Positions 56,408 to 64,000 of a stretch of DNA of 64,000 bases are shown here, piece after piece. The position numbers were made by a program, and so were the translations under genes. Origin of the DNA: Mycolicibacterium rufum (GTDB lineage Bacteria; Actinomycetota; Actinomycetes; Mycobacteriales; Mycobacteriaceae); contig NZ_CP092427.2 in assembly GCF_022374875.2 (NCBI RefSeq), forward strand, positions 868,001-932,000, in the 5' to 3' direction. The stretch's first letter is position 1, and each line of letters opens with the position of its first letter. The notes beneath the pieces are model-generated. The model saw only the letters and a list, made by a program, of their open reading frames with translations. It ran no database searches and was not told the origin of the DNA.

Positions 56408-56409
56408 CG

Positions 56410-57483
56410 TCAGTAGACGACACCCCGCAGGATGACCCGCGACGGTGCGGCGAGCACGCCCGGCCCCGACCGCGGGTCGTCGGCGTAGCAGACCAGATCG
56501 GCCGAGGCGCCGTGCTCGAGTCCCGGCCGGCGCAGCCACTCCCGGGCGTCCCAGCACGCCGCCCCCAGTGCTTCGGTCGGCGACATGCCGATGCCCTCGA
56601 GCGCCGCCACCTCGTCGGCGATGCGGCCGTGCGCGACGGTGCTGCCCGCGTCGGAGCCGGCATAGATCGGCACACCGGCCTCCCGGGCGGCGGCGATGCG
56701 GGGCCTGCAGCTCTCATACAGGGCGCGCATGTGCTGCTGGTAGCGCGGATACTTCTCGGCGGCATCGGCGATGCCGGGGAAGTTCTCGATGTTGATCAGC
56801 GTCGGCACCAGCGCGGTGCCGTACTCGACCATCAGGTTTACGGTGTCGTCGGTCAGCCCGGTGCCGTGTTCGATGCAGTCGATACCGGCCTTGATCAACC
56901 CGGGCAGCGCGTCCTCGCTGAACACGTGCGCGGTGACGCGGGCGCCGTTGGCGTGCGCCGCGTCGATCGCGGCCTCGAGCACGTCGTCGGACCACAGCGG
57001 CGCCAGGTCACCGGTGTCGCGGTCGATCCAGTCCCCCACCAGCTTGACCCAGCCGTCCCCCCAGCGGGCCTGCCGGGCGACCGCGTCGGGCAGCTGCCAT
57101 TCGTCTTCGAGCTCGATGGCGAAGCCGCGCTGATAGCGCTTGGGTCGGGCGAGGTGCCGGCCCGCCCGGATGATGCGCGGCATGTCGGCGCGGTCGTCGA
57201 ATGCGCGGGTGTCGGTGGGCGATCCCGCGTCGCGCAGCAGTAGCGCGCCGACGGAGCGCTCGGTCTCGGCCTGGGCGATCGTCTCGTCCATCGGGATCGC
57301 GCCGTGCTGGCCGAGCCCCACATGGCAGTGCGCATCGACCAGCCCGGGCAGGATCCAGCCACCGTCCCACACGGTCTCGGCGTCACCGATCGGTTCGGCG
57401 CTGAGCCGGCCGTGGAGGATCCACCATTCGACGGGTTCGCCGTCGGGCAGACCGCGACCGCGGACGTGCAGCGCCGCCGCCAT
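56410..57483 (-). CDS. Amidohydrolase family protein
   Basis: A 357-residue metal-dependent hydrolase (Rv2915c type). The first metal motif DAHCHVG is near residue 50; the bridging lysine is probably in GWVKLVGDW near 145; THVF histidine near 187 and EHGTG near 209 give the next ligands; the final aspartate is in AGSDAGS near 277. ATG 57483 overlaps the ffh stop (TGATG). The substrate is unknown; relatives include prolidase-like and imidazolonepropionase-like enzymes. Confidence 0.85.
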   Translation of the reverse strand: MAAALHVRGRGLPDGEPVEWWILHGRLSAEPIGDAETVWDGGWILPGLVDAHCHVGLGQHGAIPMDETIAQAETERSVGALLLRDAGSPTDTRAFDDRADMPRIIRAGRHLARPKRYQRGFAIELEDEWQLPDAVARQARWGDGWVKLVGDWIDRDTGDLAPLWSDDVLEAAIDAAHANGARVTAHVFSEDALPGLIKAGIDCIEHGTGLTDDTVNLMVEYGTALVPTLINIENFPGIADAAEKYPRYQQHMRALYESCRPRIAAAREAGVPIYAGSDAGSTVAHGRIADEVAALEGIGMSPTEALGAACWDAREWLRRPGLEHGASADLVCYADDPRSGPGVLAAPSRVILRGVVY

Positions 57484-59045
57484 CAGTTCTTGGGGAACTT
57501 CAGCTTCGACAGATCGATGCCGGCCAGGCCCGGCGGCAGTTCGTCGAGACCCTTGGGCATGTTCGACAGGTCGGGGAATCCGGACGGCATCCCCGGCATC
57601 CCGGCACCCAGCGGATTGCCCTTCTTCGGCGGCGTGGGGCCCTTGCGGCCCTTCTTGCCGGCCTGCTTGTTCTTGCCCTTGCCGGCCTTGCGAGTGTTCT
57701 TGCGGCCGAACGGCATTCCCATCTGGCCGGCCATCTGCGACATCATCTTGCGGGCGTCGAAGAAGCGGTCGACGAGCTGGTTGACCTCCGAGACGGTCAC
57801 CCCGGAGCCGTTGGCGATGCGCAGCCGGCGGGAGGCGTTGATGATCTTCGGATCGGCACGCTCCTGCGGCGTCATGCCGCGGATGATGGCCTGCACGCGG
57901 TCGAGCTGGCTGTCGTCGACCGCCGCGAGCGCGTCCTTCATCTGACCGGCGCCGGGCAGCATGCCCAGCAGGTTCCCGATGGGCCCCATCTTGCGGATCA
58001 TCAGCATCTGCTCGAGGAAGTCCTCGAGGGTGAGCTCTCCGCTGCCGATCTTGGCGGCGGTGGCCTCGGCCTGTTCGGCGTCGAAGTGCTGCTCGGCCGC
58101 CTCGATCAGACTCAGCACGTCGCCCATGCCCAGGATGCGGCTGGCCATCCGGTCCGGGTGGAAGACGTCGAAGTCCTCGAGCTTCTCGCCGCTGGATGCG
58201 AACAGGATCGGCACGCCGGTGACTTCGCGCACCGACAGCGCGGCGCCGCCGCGGGCGTCGCCGTCGAGCTTGGTCAGCACCACCCCGGTGAACCCGACGC
58301 CCTCGCGGAACGCGTCGGCGGTGGTGACGGCGTCCTGACCGATCATCGCGTCGAGCACGAACAGGGTCTCGTCGGGTGAGACGGCGTCGCGGATCGCCGC
58401 GGCCTGGTTCATCAGTTCCTCGTCGATGCCCAACCGGCCCGCGGTGTCGACGATGACGACGTCGTAGTGCTTGGCCTTGGCCTCGGCGAGGCCGGCGGCG
58501 GCCACCGCGACCGGGTCGGCGGTGCCCTTGACCTCCTCGGCCCCGGGCGCGGTGCCTGGGTGCGGCGCGAACACGTGCACGCCGGCACGTTCGCCGACGA
58601 TCTGCAGCTGGTTGACCGCGCCGGGACGCTGCAGGTCGCAGGCCACCAGCAGCGGGGTGTGGCCCTGGCCCTTGAGCCACTTCGCGAGCTTGCCGGCCAG
58701 CGTGGTCTTACCGGAACCCTGGAGACCGGCCAGCATGATCACCGTCGGAGGGGTCCGCGCGAACGCCAGCTGACGCGTCTCGCCACCGAGGATGGTGATG
58801 AGCTCCTCGTTGACGATCTTGACGACCTGCTGGGCGGGGTTGAGCGCGCCCGACACCTCGGCGCCCTTGGCGCGGTCCTTGATGTGCGTGACGAACTGAC
58901 GCACCACGGGCAGGGAGACGTCGGCTTCCAGCAGCGCCAACCGGATCTCGCGGGCGGTGGCATCGATGTCGGCATCGGTCAGCCGGCCCTTGCCGCGCAG
59001 GCCCGTCAGCGCACCGGTCAACCGGTCGGACAGGGATTCAAACAC
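57483..59045 (-). CDS. ffh: Signal recognition particle protein Ffh
   Basis: A 520-residue SRP54 GTPase. The N domain covers 1-90; the G domain has GLQGSGKTTLAGKLAKWL near 108, VDTAGRLGIDE near 190 and TKLDGDARGG near 249; the Met-rich M domain starts near 300 with RILGMGDVLSLIE. It binds signal peptides and 4.5S RNA and docks with FtsY. The basic KGKNKQAGKKGRKG tract near 460 is an actinobacterial feature. Confidence 0.97.
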   Translation of the reverse strand: MFESLSDRLTGALTGLRGKGRLTDADIDATAREIRLALLEADVSLPVVRQFVTHIKDRAKGAEVSGALNPAQQVVKIVNEELITILGGETRQLAFARTPPTVIMLAGLQGSGKTTLAGKLAKWLKGQGHTPLLVACDLQRPGAVNQLQIVGERAGVHVFAPHPGTAPGAEEVKGTADPVAVAAAGLAEAKAKHYDVVIVDTAGRLGIDEELMNQAAAIRDAVSPDETLFVLDAMIGQDAVTTADAFREGVGFTGVVLTKLDGDARGGAALSVREVTGVPILFASSGEKLEDFDVFHPDRMASRILGMGDVLSLIEAAEQHFDAEQAEATAAKIGSGELTLEDFLEQMLMIRKMGPIGNLLGMLPGAGQMKDALAAVDDSQLDRVQAIIRGMTPQERADPKIINASRRLRIANGSGVTVSEVNQLVDRFFDARKMMSQMAGQMGMPFGRKNTRKAGKGKNKQAGKKGRKGPTPPKKGNPLGAGMPGMPSGFPDLSNMPKGLDELPPGLAGIDLSKLKFPKN

Positions 59046-59153
59046 CTCGTCAGCCTAACGGTCCCGGTGACGGGGAGAGAACCGCGCTGACCTCTGGTCC
59101 CGCGCGGCCGCCAGCCGTTACCGTGAGGGCACCCGACTTCCCGCGGAGGCTCC

Positions 59154-61355
59154 GTGACAGCGATCGACGTCCCCCTCACCACCGCGCGCCCGGACTCCGG
59201 GCCCTCCCGGGGCTCCACCACCCACATCAGCCAGTGCACGCTGTGCGAAGCGCACTGCGGCCTGCACGTCACCGTCAGCGACGGTGCGGTCACCCGCATC
59301 GAGGGCAACCCCGACGATGTGCTGTCCCACGGCTACATCTGTCCGAAGGCCACCGCCATGGGCGGCCTGCACCACGACCCCGATCGCCTGCGCATCCCAC
59401 TGCGTCGCGTCGGCGACCGGTTCGAGCCGATCGGCTGGGACGAGGCGTTCGCCGAGATCGGCCGGCGCCTGCGCGCGGTCCGTGCGCGCACCGGCAGCCG
59501 CTCGCTGGGGATGTACCTGGGTAACCCGGCGGCCCACAGCTCGGGGGCGGCGTACGGCTTTCTGCTGCGGTTGGCGCTGCGCACCCCCAACTTCTTCACC
59601 GCGTCGTCGATCGACCAGCTGCCCCACGAATTCGCGGCGTGGAAGGTGTTCGGCTCCAACGCGCTGATCCCGGTCACCGACATCGACCGCACGCAGCGGC
59701 TGATGATCCTCGGAGCCAACCCGGCGGTGTCCAACGGATCGTTGTCGATCATGCCGGGCGCCAAGCGACGGATCCGGGCGATCCGTGAGCGCGGCGGCAC
59801 CGTCGTCGTCGTGGACCCCCGCCGCACGGAGACCGCCCGGCTGGCCGACCAGCACGTCGCGGTGCGGCCCGGCGGGGACCTGTTCCTGCTGCTGGGGATG
59901 CTGCACGTGCTGCTCGCCGAGAAACTGTGCGACACCCGCGCCGTCGCCGCGCAGACCACCGGGATCGCCGAGTTGGCCGACCTCGTGGCCGACGCCACCC
60001 CGGAGGCGATGGCCGCCGGGGCCGGGGTCGACGCCGAGGTCCTCCGCACCCTGGCCCGCGAGCACGCCGCCGCCGAGTCGGCGGCGATCTACGCGCGCAT
60101 CGGCATCTGCCAGCAGCCGACGGGGACGCTGGTGAGCTGGTTGGTGATGGTCATCAACACGGTCACGGGCAATCTCGACCGCGCGGGCGGCACGATGTTC
60201 ACCACCCCCGTGGCCGATGTGCCCCGGCTGGCCAAGCGCCTGCCGTTCCGGCCGGGTCGCTACTCCGACCGGTCCGGCCGGTACGGGTCGTTCCGGTCGG
60301 AGCTGCCCGCCGTCGTCATGGCCGACGAGATCCTCACCCCTGGGCCCGGACAGATCCGGGCGATGATCACCTATGCGGGCAACCCGGTGTCGTCGATCCC
60401 CCAGCGCGGACGGCTCGACGAGGCGCTGGACTCGCTGGACCTCCACGTCGCGGTCGACATGTACGTCACCGAGACCACGCGCCACGCCGACTTCATCCTG
60501 CCGCCGGTGTCACCGCTGGAGCGCGACGACGTGAGCCTGCTGACCCCGGTGTTCCAGGTGCGCAACACCGTTCGCTTTCAACACCGGTCGTTCGACCCGC
60601 CGCCCGGCGCCCTCGAGGACTGGGAGATCCTGACGCGCCTGGCCCTCGAACTGCTGCCCGCGCCTGCACGGACCCTGGTGAAGCCGGTCCGATCGCGGCT
60701 CCTGTCCATCCTGGATCCGCTGCGCGTGGCGGCGCTGGCGGTGGCGACCGGCCCGCACGGGCGACTGCGACGGGGCCGGCACGGCATCACGATGCGCGAC
60801 ATCCGCACCAGCCCCGGCGGTGTGGATCTCGGCCCGCTGCGTCCCCGCCTGCGTGAGGTGATCGCCACGCCGGACCGACGAGTTCATCTGGCGCCGCCCG
60901 AGTTCGTCGCCGCCGCGCACGCCCATCTGCGTGACTGCGGCGGGCACGCCGTGAACAGTCCCGACGGGTACGACCTGCAGCTGATCGGCCGCCGTCAGCT
61001 CAAGAGCAACAACTCGTGGCTGCACAACGTGCCGACGATGACCGGCGGCAGCAATCGCTGCTCGGTGCTGATGCATCCGGACGACGCCGGGGCCCGCGGA
61101 CTGGCCGACGGCGACACCGTCCGCGTCGCCTCGGCGGTCGGGCAGATCGAGGTGCCGGTGGACGTCACGGCGGACATCCGCGCGGGAACGGTTGCGGTGC
61201 CGCATGGTTGGGGCCACCGCGACACCGGGTGGCGTCACGCGCGCACGCTGGCCGGCGAGAACGTCAACGCCCTGCACGACCCGGATCTGGTGGACACGTT
61301 CACCGGCACCGCCGCGGTCAACGGCACCTGGGTGTCGGTCAGCGCCGTCGACTAG
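59154..61355 (+). CDS. Molybdopterin-dependent oxidoreductase
   Basis: A 733-residue enzyme of the DMSO reductase superfamily from GTG 59154. The N-terminal [4Fe-4S] site is C28, C31, C35 and C63; the MGD-binding region includes [20 protein letters not shown] near 180, and the C-terminal domain has [20 protein letters not shown] near 608. At the usual metal-ligand position (near residue 123-130, [15 protein letters not shown]) no Cys or Sec is seen. No Tat signal peptide, so it is probably cytoplasmic. The natural electron donor and substrate are unknown. It is divergent from ffh; the flanking glnD gene converges on it. Confidence 0.87.
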   Translation: MTAIDVPLTTARPDSGPSRGSTTHISQCTLCEAHCGLHVTVSDGAVTRIEGNPDDVLSHGYICPKATAMGGLHHDPDRLRIPLRRVGDRFEPIGWDEAFAEIGRRLRAVRARTGSRSLGMYLGNPAAHSSGAAYGFLLRLALRTPNFFTASSIDQLPHEFAAWKVFGSNALIPVTDIDRTQRLMILGANPAVSNGSLSIMPGAKRRIRAIRERGGTVVVVDPRRTETARLADQHVAVRPGGDLFLLLGMLHVLLAEKLCDTRAVAAQTTGIAELADLVADATPEAMAAGAGVDAEVLRTLAREHAAAESAAIYARIGICQQPTGTLVSWLVMVINTVTGNLDRAGGTMFTTPVADVPRLAKRLPFRPGRYSDRSGRYGSFRSELPAVVMADEILTPGPGQIRAMITYAGNPVSSIPQRGRLDEALDSLDLHVAVDMYVTETTRHADFILPPVSPLERDDVSLLTPVFQVRNTVRFQHRSFDPPPGALEDWEILTRLALELLPAPARTLVKPVRSRLLSILDPLRVAALAVATGPHGRLRRGRHGITMRDIRTSPGGVDLGPLRPRLREVIATPDRRVHLAPPEFVAAAHAHLRDCGGHAVNSPDGYDLQLIGRRQLKSNNSWLHNVPTMTGGSNRCSVLMHPDDAGARGLADGDTVRVASAVGQIEVPVDVTADIRAGTVAVPHGWGHRDTGWRHARTLAGENVNALHDPDLVDTFTGTAAVNGTWVSVSAVD

Positions 61356-63817
61356 CTGGCTTCCTCCACCGCCGGTGGGGGCGCGGGCAGCACCGCGAAC
61401 AGGTCCCGCTCCAGCGCCTGGCGGACCGCGCCGTCCCCACCGACGGGCAGGACGATGCCGAAGGCGTCGACCACCGAGGACCCCAGCGTGGTGACCTTCG
61501 CCCAGGCGATGTCCGCACCGGCGCGCTCGAACACCGCGGTCAGCATCGTCAGCAGGCCGGCCCGATCCGTGGTGCGGATCTCGACCACCATGCGTCCGGG
61601 GCCGTCGCCGTCGTGCCACAGCACCCGCGGCGGCGCCGCGGGGGCGTGGATCGGAACCGCGGCCCGCACCTCACCGGCGCGGCCGGCCGGCGCGGCGTCG
61701 GCGCCCTTGCGCTCCAGCGTGCCGACCACGTCGAGATCACCGTCGAGGGCCAGGATCAGTTGCTGGCGCAGCAGTTCGGCCGCCGGCGGGGACCCGAAGT
61801 GGGGCGAGACGACGAAGGTGTTGATGGCCGACCCCTCGTGACCGTTCACCGACGCCGAGTGCACGCGCAGCGAGTTCAGCGCGAGCACCCCGGCCGCCTT
61901 GGACAGCAGTCCGCGGCGATCCGGCGCGATCATCGTGACGTGGTAGAGGTGCGGGCTGTCGGCCGGGGTGAGTTCGACATGCACCCCGGGCTCGGCGGCC
62001 AGCGAGAGGAACCGCGGCTCAACGGGATCGGGCTGGGGCAACGGCTCCCCCGCCATCACCAGCCGGCAACGCCGCACCAGGTCGCCGATCAGCGAGGCCT
62101 TCCAGTCGCCCCACACCCCGGGCCCGGTGGCCAGTGAATCCGCCTCGGCGAGCACCTGCAGCAGTTCCAGCACCACCAGGTCGCCACCGAGCGCGTCGAC
62201 GACGGCTGCGATCGTCGCCGGGTCCTGCAGGTCGCGCCGCGTCGCGGTGTGCGGCAGCAGCAGATGGTGGCGCACCACCGTGGCCAGGATGGCGATGTCC
62301 GACGGCCATAACCCCAACCGGTTGCCGATCTGGTGGGCCAGTTCGGCACCGATCACGCTGTGGTCCCCGCCGCGACCCTTGCCGATGTCGTGCACCAGCG
62401 CGCCGAGCACCAGCAGATCGGGACGCGACACCCGCGTCGTGAACGCGCTTGCGCGCGAGACGGTTTCGACGAGATGCCGATCGACGGTCCAGATGTGGAC
62501 GACGTCGCGCGGCGGCAGGTCGCGGACCGCACCCCACTCCGGGAACAGCCGACCCCACAGCCCGGTGCGGTCCAGCGCCTCGATGGTGCCGACCGCCGAC
62601 GGGCCCGCGGCGAGCATGACCAGCAGATCCTTGAGTGCCTGGCGCGGCCACGGGGTGCGCAGTTCGGGGGCCGTCTCCACCAGCCTGCTCAGCGTGGACG
62701 CGGCCATCGGCAGACCGGTGGTGGCCGACGCGGCCGCCACCCGCAGGATCAGCCCGGGGTCCCGCTCGGGTCGGGCGTCCCGGGCGAGGATGACCTCGCC
62801 GTTGAACTCGATGACGCCTTCGTCGAGGGGACGGCGCACCGGACGGCGCAGCGCGGCCAGCCCGCGGCGGGGCAGCGCGTTGCCGGCCGTCCGGATTCCG
62901 GCGTCGACGTAGTAGCTGACGGTGCGGGCCGCGTCGGAGAGCATGCGCGCCAGATCGAACCGATCCCCGATGCGCAGCGACGCGCCGATCTCGTCGGCGT
63001 GCTGGGCGAGGAGCAGCTCCCGTCCGCGGCCGGCGACCCGGTGTAACTCGGTGCGCACGTTGAGAAGTGCGAGATGGGCTTCGCCGAGGGTCTCGGTGGG
63101 CGAGGCCAACGACCGGCTCGGGTAGACATCGGCGAGTTGCGCGATCGCCAGCGCGTTGAGCAGCTGCACGTCGCGCAGCCCGCCGCGGCCGCATTTGAGG
63201 TCCGGTTCGGCGCGGTGCGCGATCTGTCCGCTGCGCTGCCAACGGGCCCGGGTGTGCTCGACGAGTTCGTCGAAACGCGAGGCGATTCCGGTACGCCACT
63301 GCCTGCGGGCACCGCCGACGAGCAGTGCGGACAGATCGGCGTCGCCGGCGATGTGCCGGGCTTCGAGCATCGCCAGCCCGGCGGAGATGTCCTTACCGGC
63401 CACGCGCAGCGCCTCGGGCACGGTGCGGACGCTGTGATCGAGTCGAATGTTGGCGTCCCACAACGGGTACCACAGCAGCTCGGCGACCTCGCCGACGATG
63501 TCGGCGGGCATGTTGTCGTGCAGCAGCATCAGATCGAGGTCGGAGTACGGCAACACCTCGCCGCGGCCAAGGCCCCCGGTGGCGACGATGGCGAACCCGC
63601 TGGTGGCCGTGATGCCGATGTCGGTCGCCTTGGTGGTGAGCCAGAAGTCGTAGAGGTCGAGCAGCGCATGACGCAACGCCGCCGAGTCCAGGCGGCCCCC
63701 GCCGGACCGGAGCTGCTCGACGGCAGCGGTGAGATCCGTTGCAGGACGGGACGAGCCCGCCGCCGGACGCTCCCATCGGGGTGCGCCGGCGGCGGGTCGC
63801 GGTCTCTGTTCGCTCAT
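61352..63817 (-). CDS. glnD: Protein-PII uridylyltransferase/adenylyltransferase
   Basis: An 821-residue protein from ATG 63817, behind GGGAGG; the frame is open to 63835. The nucleotidyltransferase domain has [19 protein letters not shown] near residue 83; the HD phosphohydrolase motif is [13 protein letters not shown] near 472; two ACT domains follow (about 620-800). It modifies PII in response to nitrogen status; in actinobacteria the modification is usually adenylylation. It follows glnB and converges on the molybdopterin gene (4-bp overlap). Confidence 0.94.
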   Translation of the reverse strand: MSEQRPRPAAGAPRWERPAAGSSRPATDLTAAVEQLRSGGGRLDSAALRHALLDLYDFWLTTKATDIGITATSGFAIVATGGLGRGEVLPYSDLDLMLLHDNMPADIVGEVAELLWYPLWDANIRLDHSVRTVPEALRVAGKDISAGLAMLEARHIAGDADLSALLVGGARRQWRTGIASRFDELVEHTRARWQRSGQIAHRAEPDLKCGRGGLRDVQLLNALAIAQLADVYPSRSLASPTETLGEAHLALLNVRTELHRVAGRGRELLLAQHADEIGASLRIGDRFDLARMLSDAARTVSYYVDAGIRTAGNALPRRGLAALRRPVRRPLDEGVIEFNGEVILARDARPERDPGLILRVAAASATTGLPMAASTLSRLVETAPELRTPWPRQALKDLLVMLAAGPSAVGTIEALDRTGLWGRLFPEWGAVRDLPPRDVVHIWTVDRHLVETVSRASAFTTRVSRPDLLVLGALVHDIGKGRGGDHSVIGAELAHQIGNRLGLWPSDIAILATVVRHHLLLPHTATRRDLQDPATIAAVVDALGGDLVVLELLQVLAEADSLATGPGVWGDWKASLIGDLVRRCRLVMAGEPLPQPDPVEPRFLSLAAEPGVHVELTPADSPHLYHVTMIAPDRRGLLSKAAGVLALNSLRVHSASVNGHEGSAINTFVVSPHFGSPPAAELLRQQLILALDGDLDVVGTLERKGADAAPAGRAGEVRAAVPIHAPAAPPRVLWHDGDGPGRMVVEIRTTDRAGLLTMLTAVFERAGADIAWAKVTTLGSSVVDAFGIVLPVGGDGAVRQALERDLFAVLPAPPPAVEEAS

Positions 63818-63899
63818 GAGTTGTCCTCCCGGCACGTGACGATCCAGCGCTCACACGGCCCGAGTGCCGGGAGACGACTCTTCTCCTAGACGGTGCCGG

Positions 63900-64000
<101 letters not shown>

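Overview
The window is a GC-rich, gene-dense chromosomal segment of a mycobacterium, most likely a fast-growing Mycolicibacterium-type species. The gene order rlmN-cdsA-frr-pyrH, tsf-rpsB, an M23 peptidase, xerC, viuB, dprA-comM-yraN, DUF2469-rnhB-lepB-rplS, lppW, trmD-rimM-KH-rpsP, an NTF2-like gene, dacB2, an amidohydrolase, ffh and glnD-glnB is recalled as that of the Rv2880c-Rv2919c block of M. tuberculosis, here in the opposite orientation. F420-type LLM oxidoreductases, many CoA-ester genes and a 13E12-type HNH gene fit the same assignment.

Layout. 1-4631: lipid/CoA catabolic genes (acyl-CoA dehydrogenase tail, SRPBCC protein, thioesterase, MDR reductase, two LLM oxidoreductases). 4822-8469: a 13E12-type HNH gene destroyed by an IS256-family element, which is itself interrupted by an IS110-family element. 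8488-12621: alpha/beta hydrolase, thioesterase, CaiB-type CoA-transferase, TetR regulator and NTF2-like protein. 12623-15991: rlmN, cdsA, frr, pyrH. 16105-18983: divergent methyltransferase and MarR genes with palindromic operators, a frameshifted galE and a LuxR-type regulator. 19253-25225: a co-oriented set of copper amine oxidase, amino acid/amine permease and an FtsX-type ABC exporter. 25308-28237: amidase and polyprenyl-phosphate sugar transferase. 28578-30260: tsf, rpsB. 30537-35418: M23 peptidase, xerC, lactate monooxygenase-like flavoenzyme, siderophore-interacting protein, TetR regulator and enoyl-CoA hydratase. 35559-37466: small accessory genes plus a remnant copy of the dprA 3' end. 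37553-40565: dprA, comM, yraN. 40716-46059: DUF1206 protein, an unusual adenylation-carrier-membrane acyltransferase fusion, a thioesterase and a CoA-transferase. 46081-53394: HAD phosphatase, DUF2469, rnhB, lepB, rplS, two tandem lppW-like lipoproteins, trmD, rimM, KH protein, rpsP. 53567-64000: two NTF2-like proteins, two tandem D,D-carboxypeptidases, amidohydrolase, ffh, a molybdopterin oxidoreductase, glnD and the end of glnB.

The most striking region is 4822-8469. The IS110 element has identifiable CT-core junctions on both sides, and removing it restores the IS256 transposase reading frame. Its 245-bp left leader holds short sequences matching both the insertion target and the joined element ends, as expected of a bridge RNA. 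A TTGACA box lies at the right end and a -10-like box at the left end, so circularisation would build a promoter. Elsewhere the window is mostly conserved housekeeping (translation, ribosome assembly, protein export, cell wall, nitrogen sensing) interleaved with variable lipid-metabolism genes.
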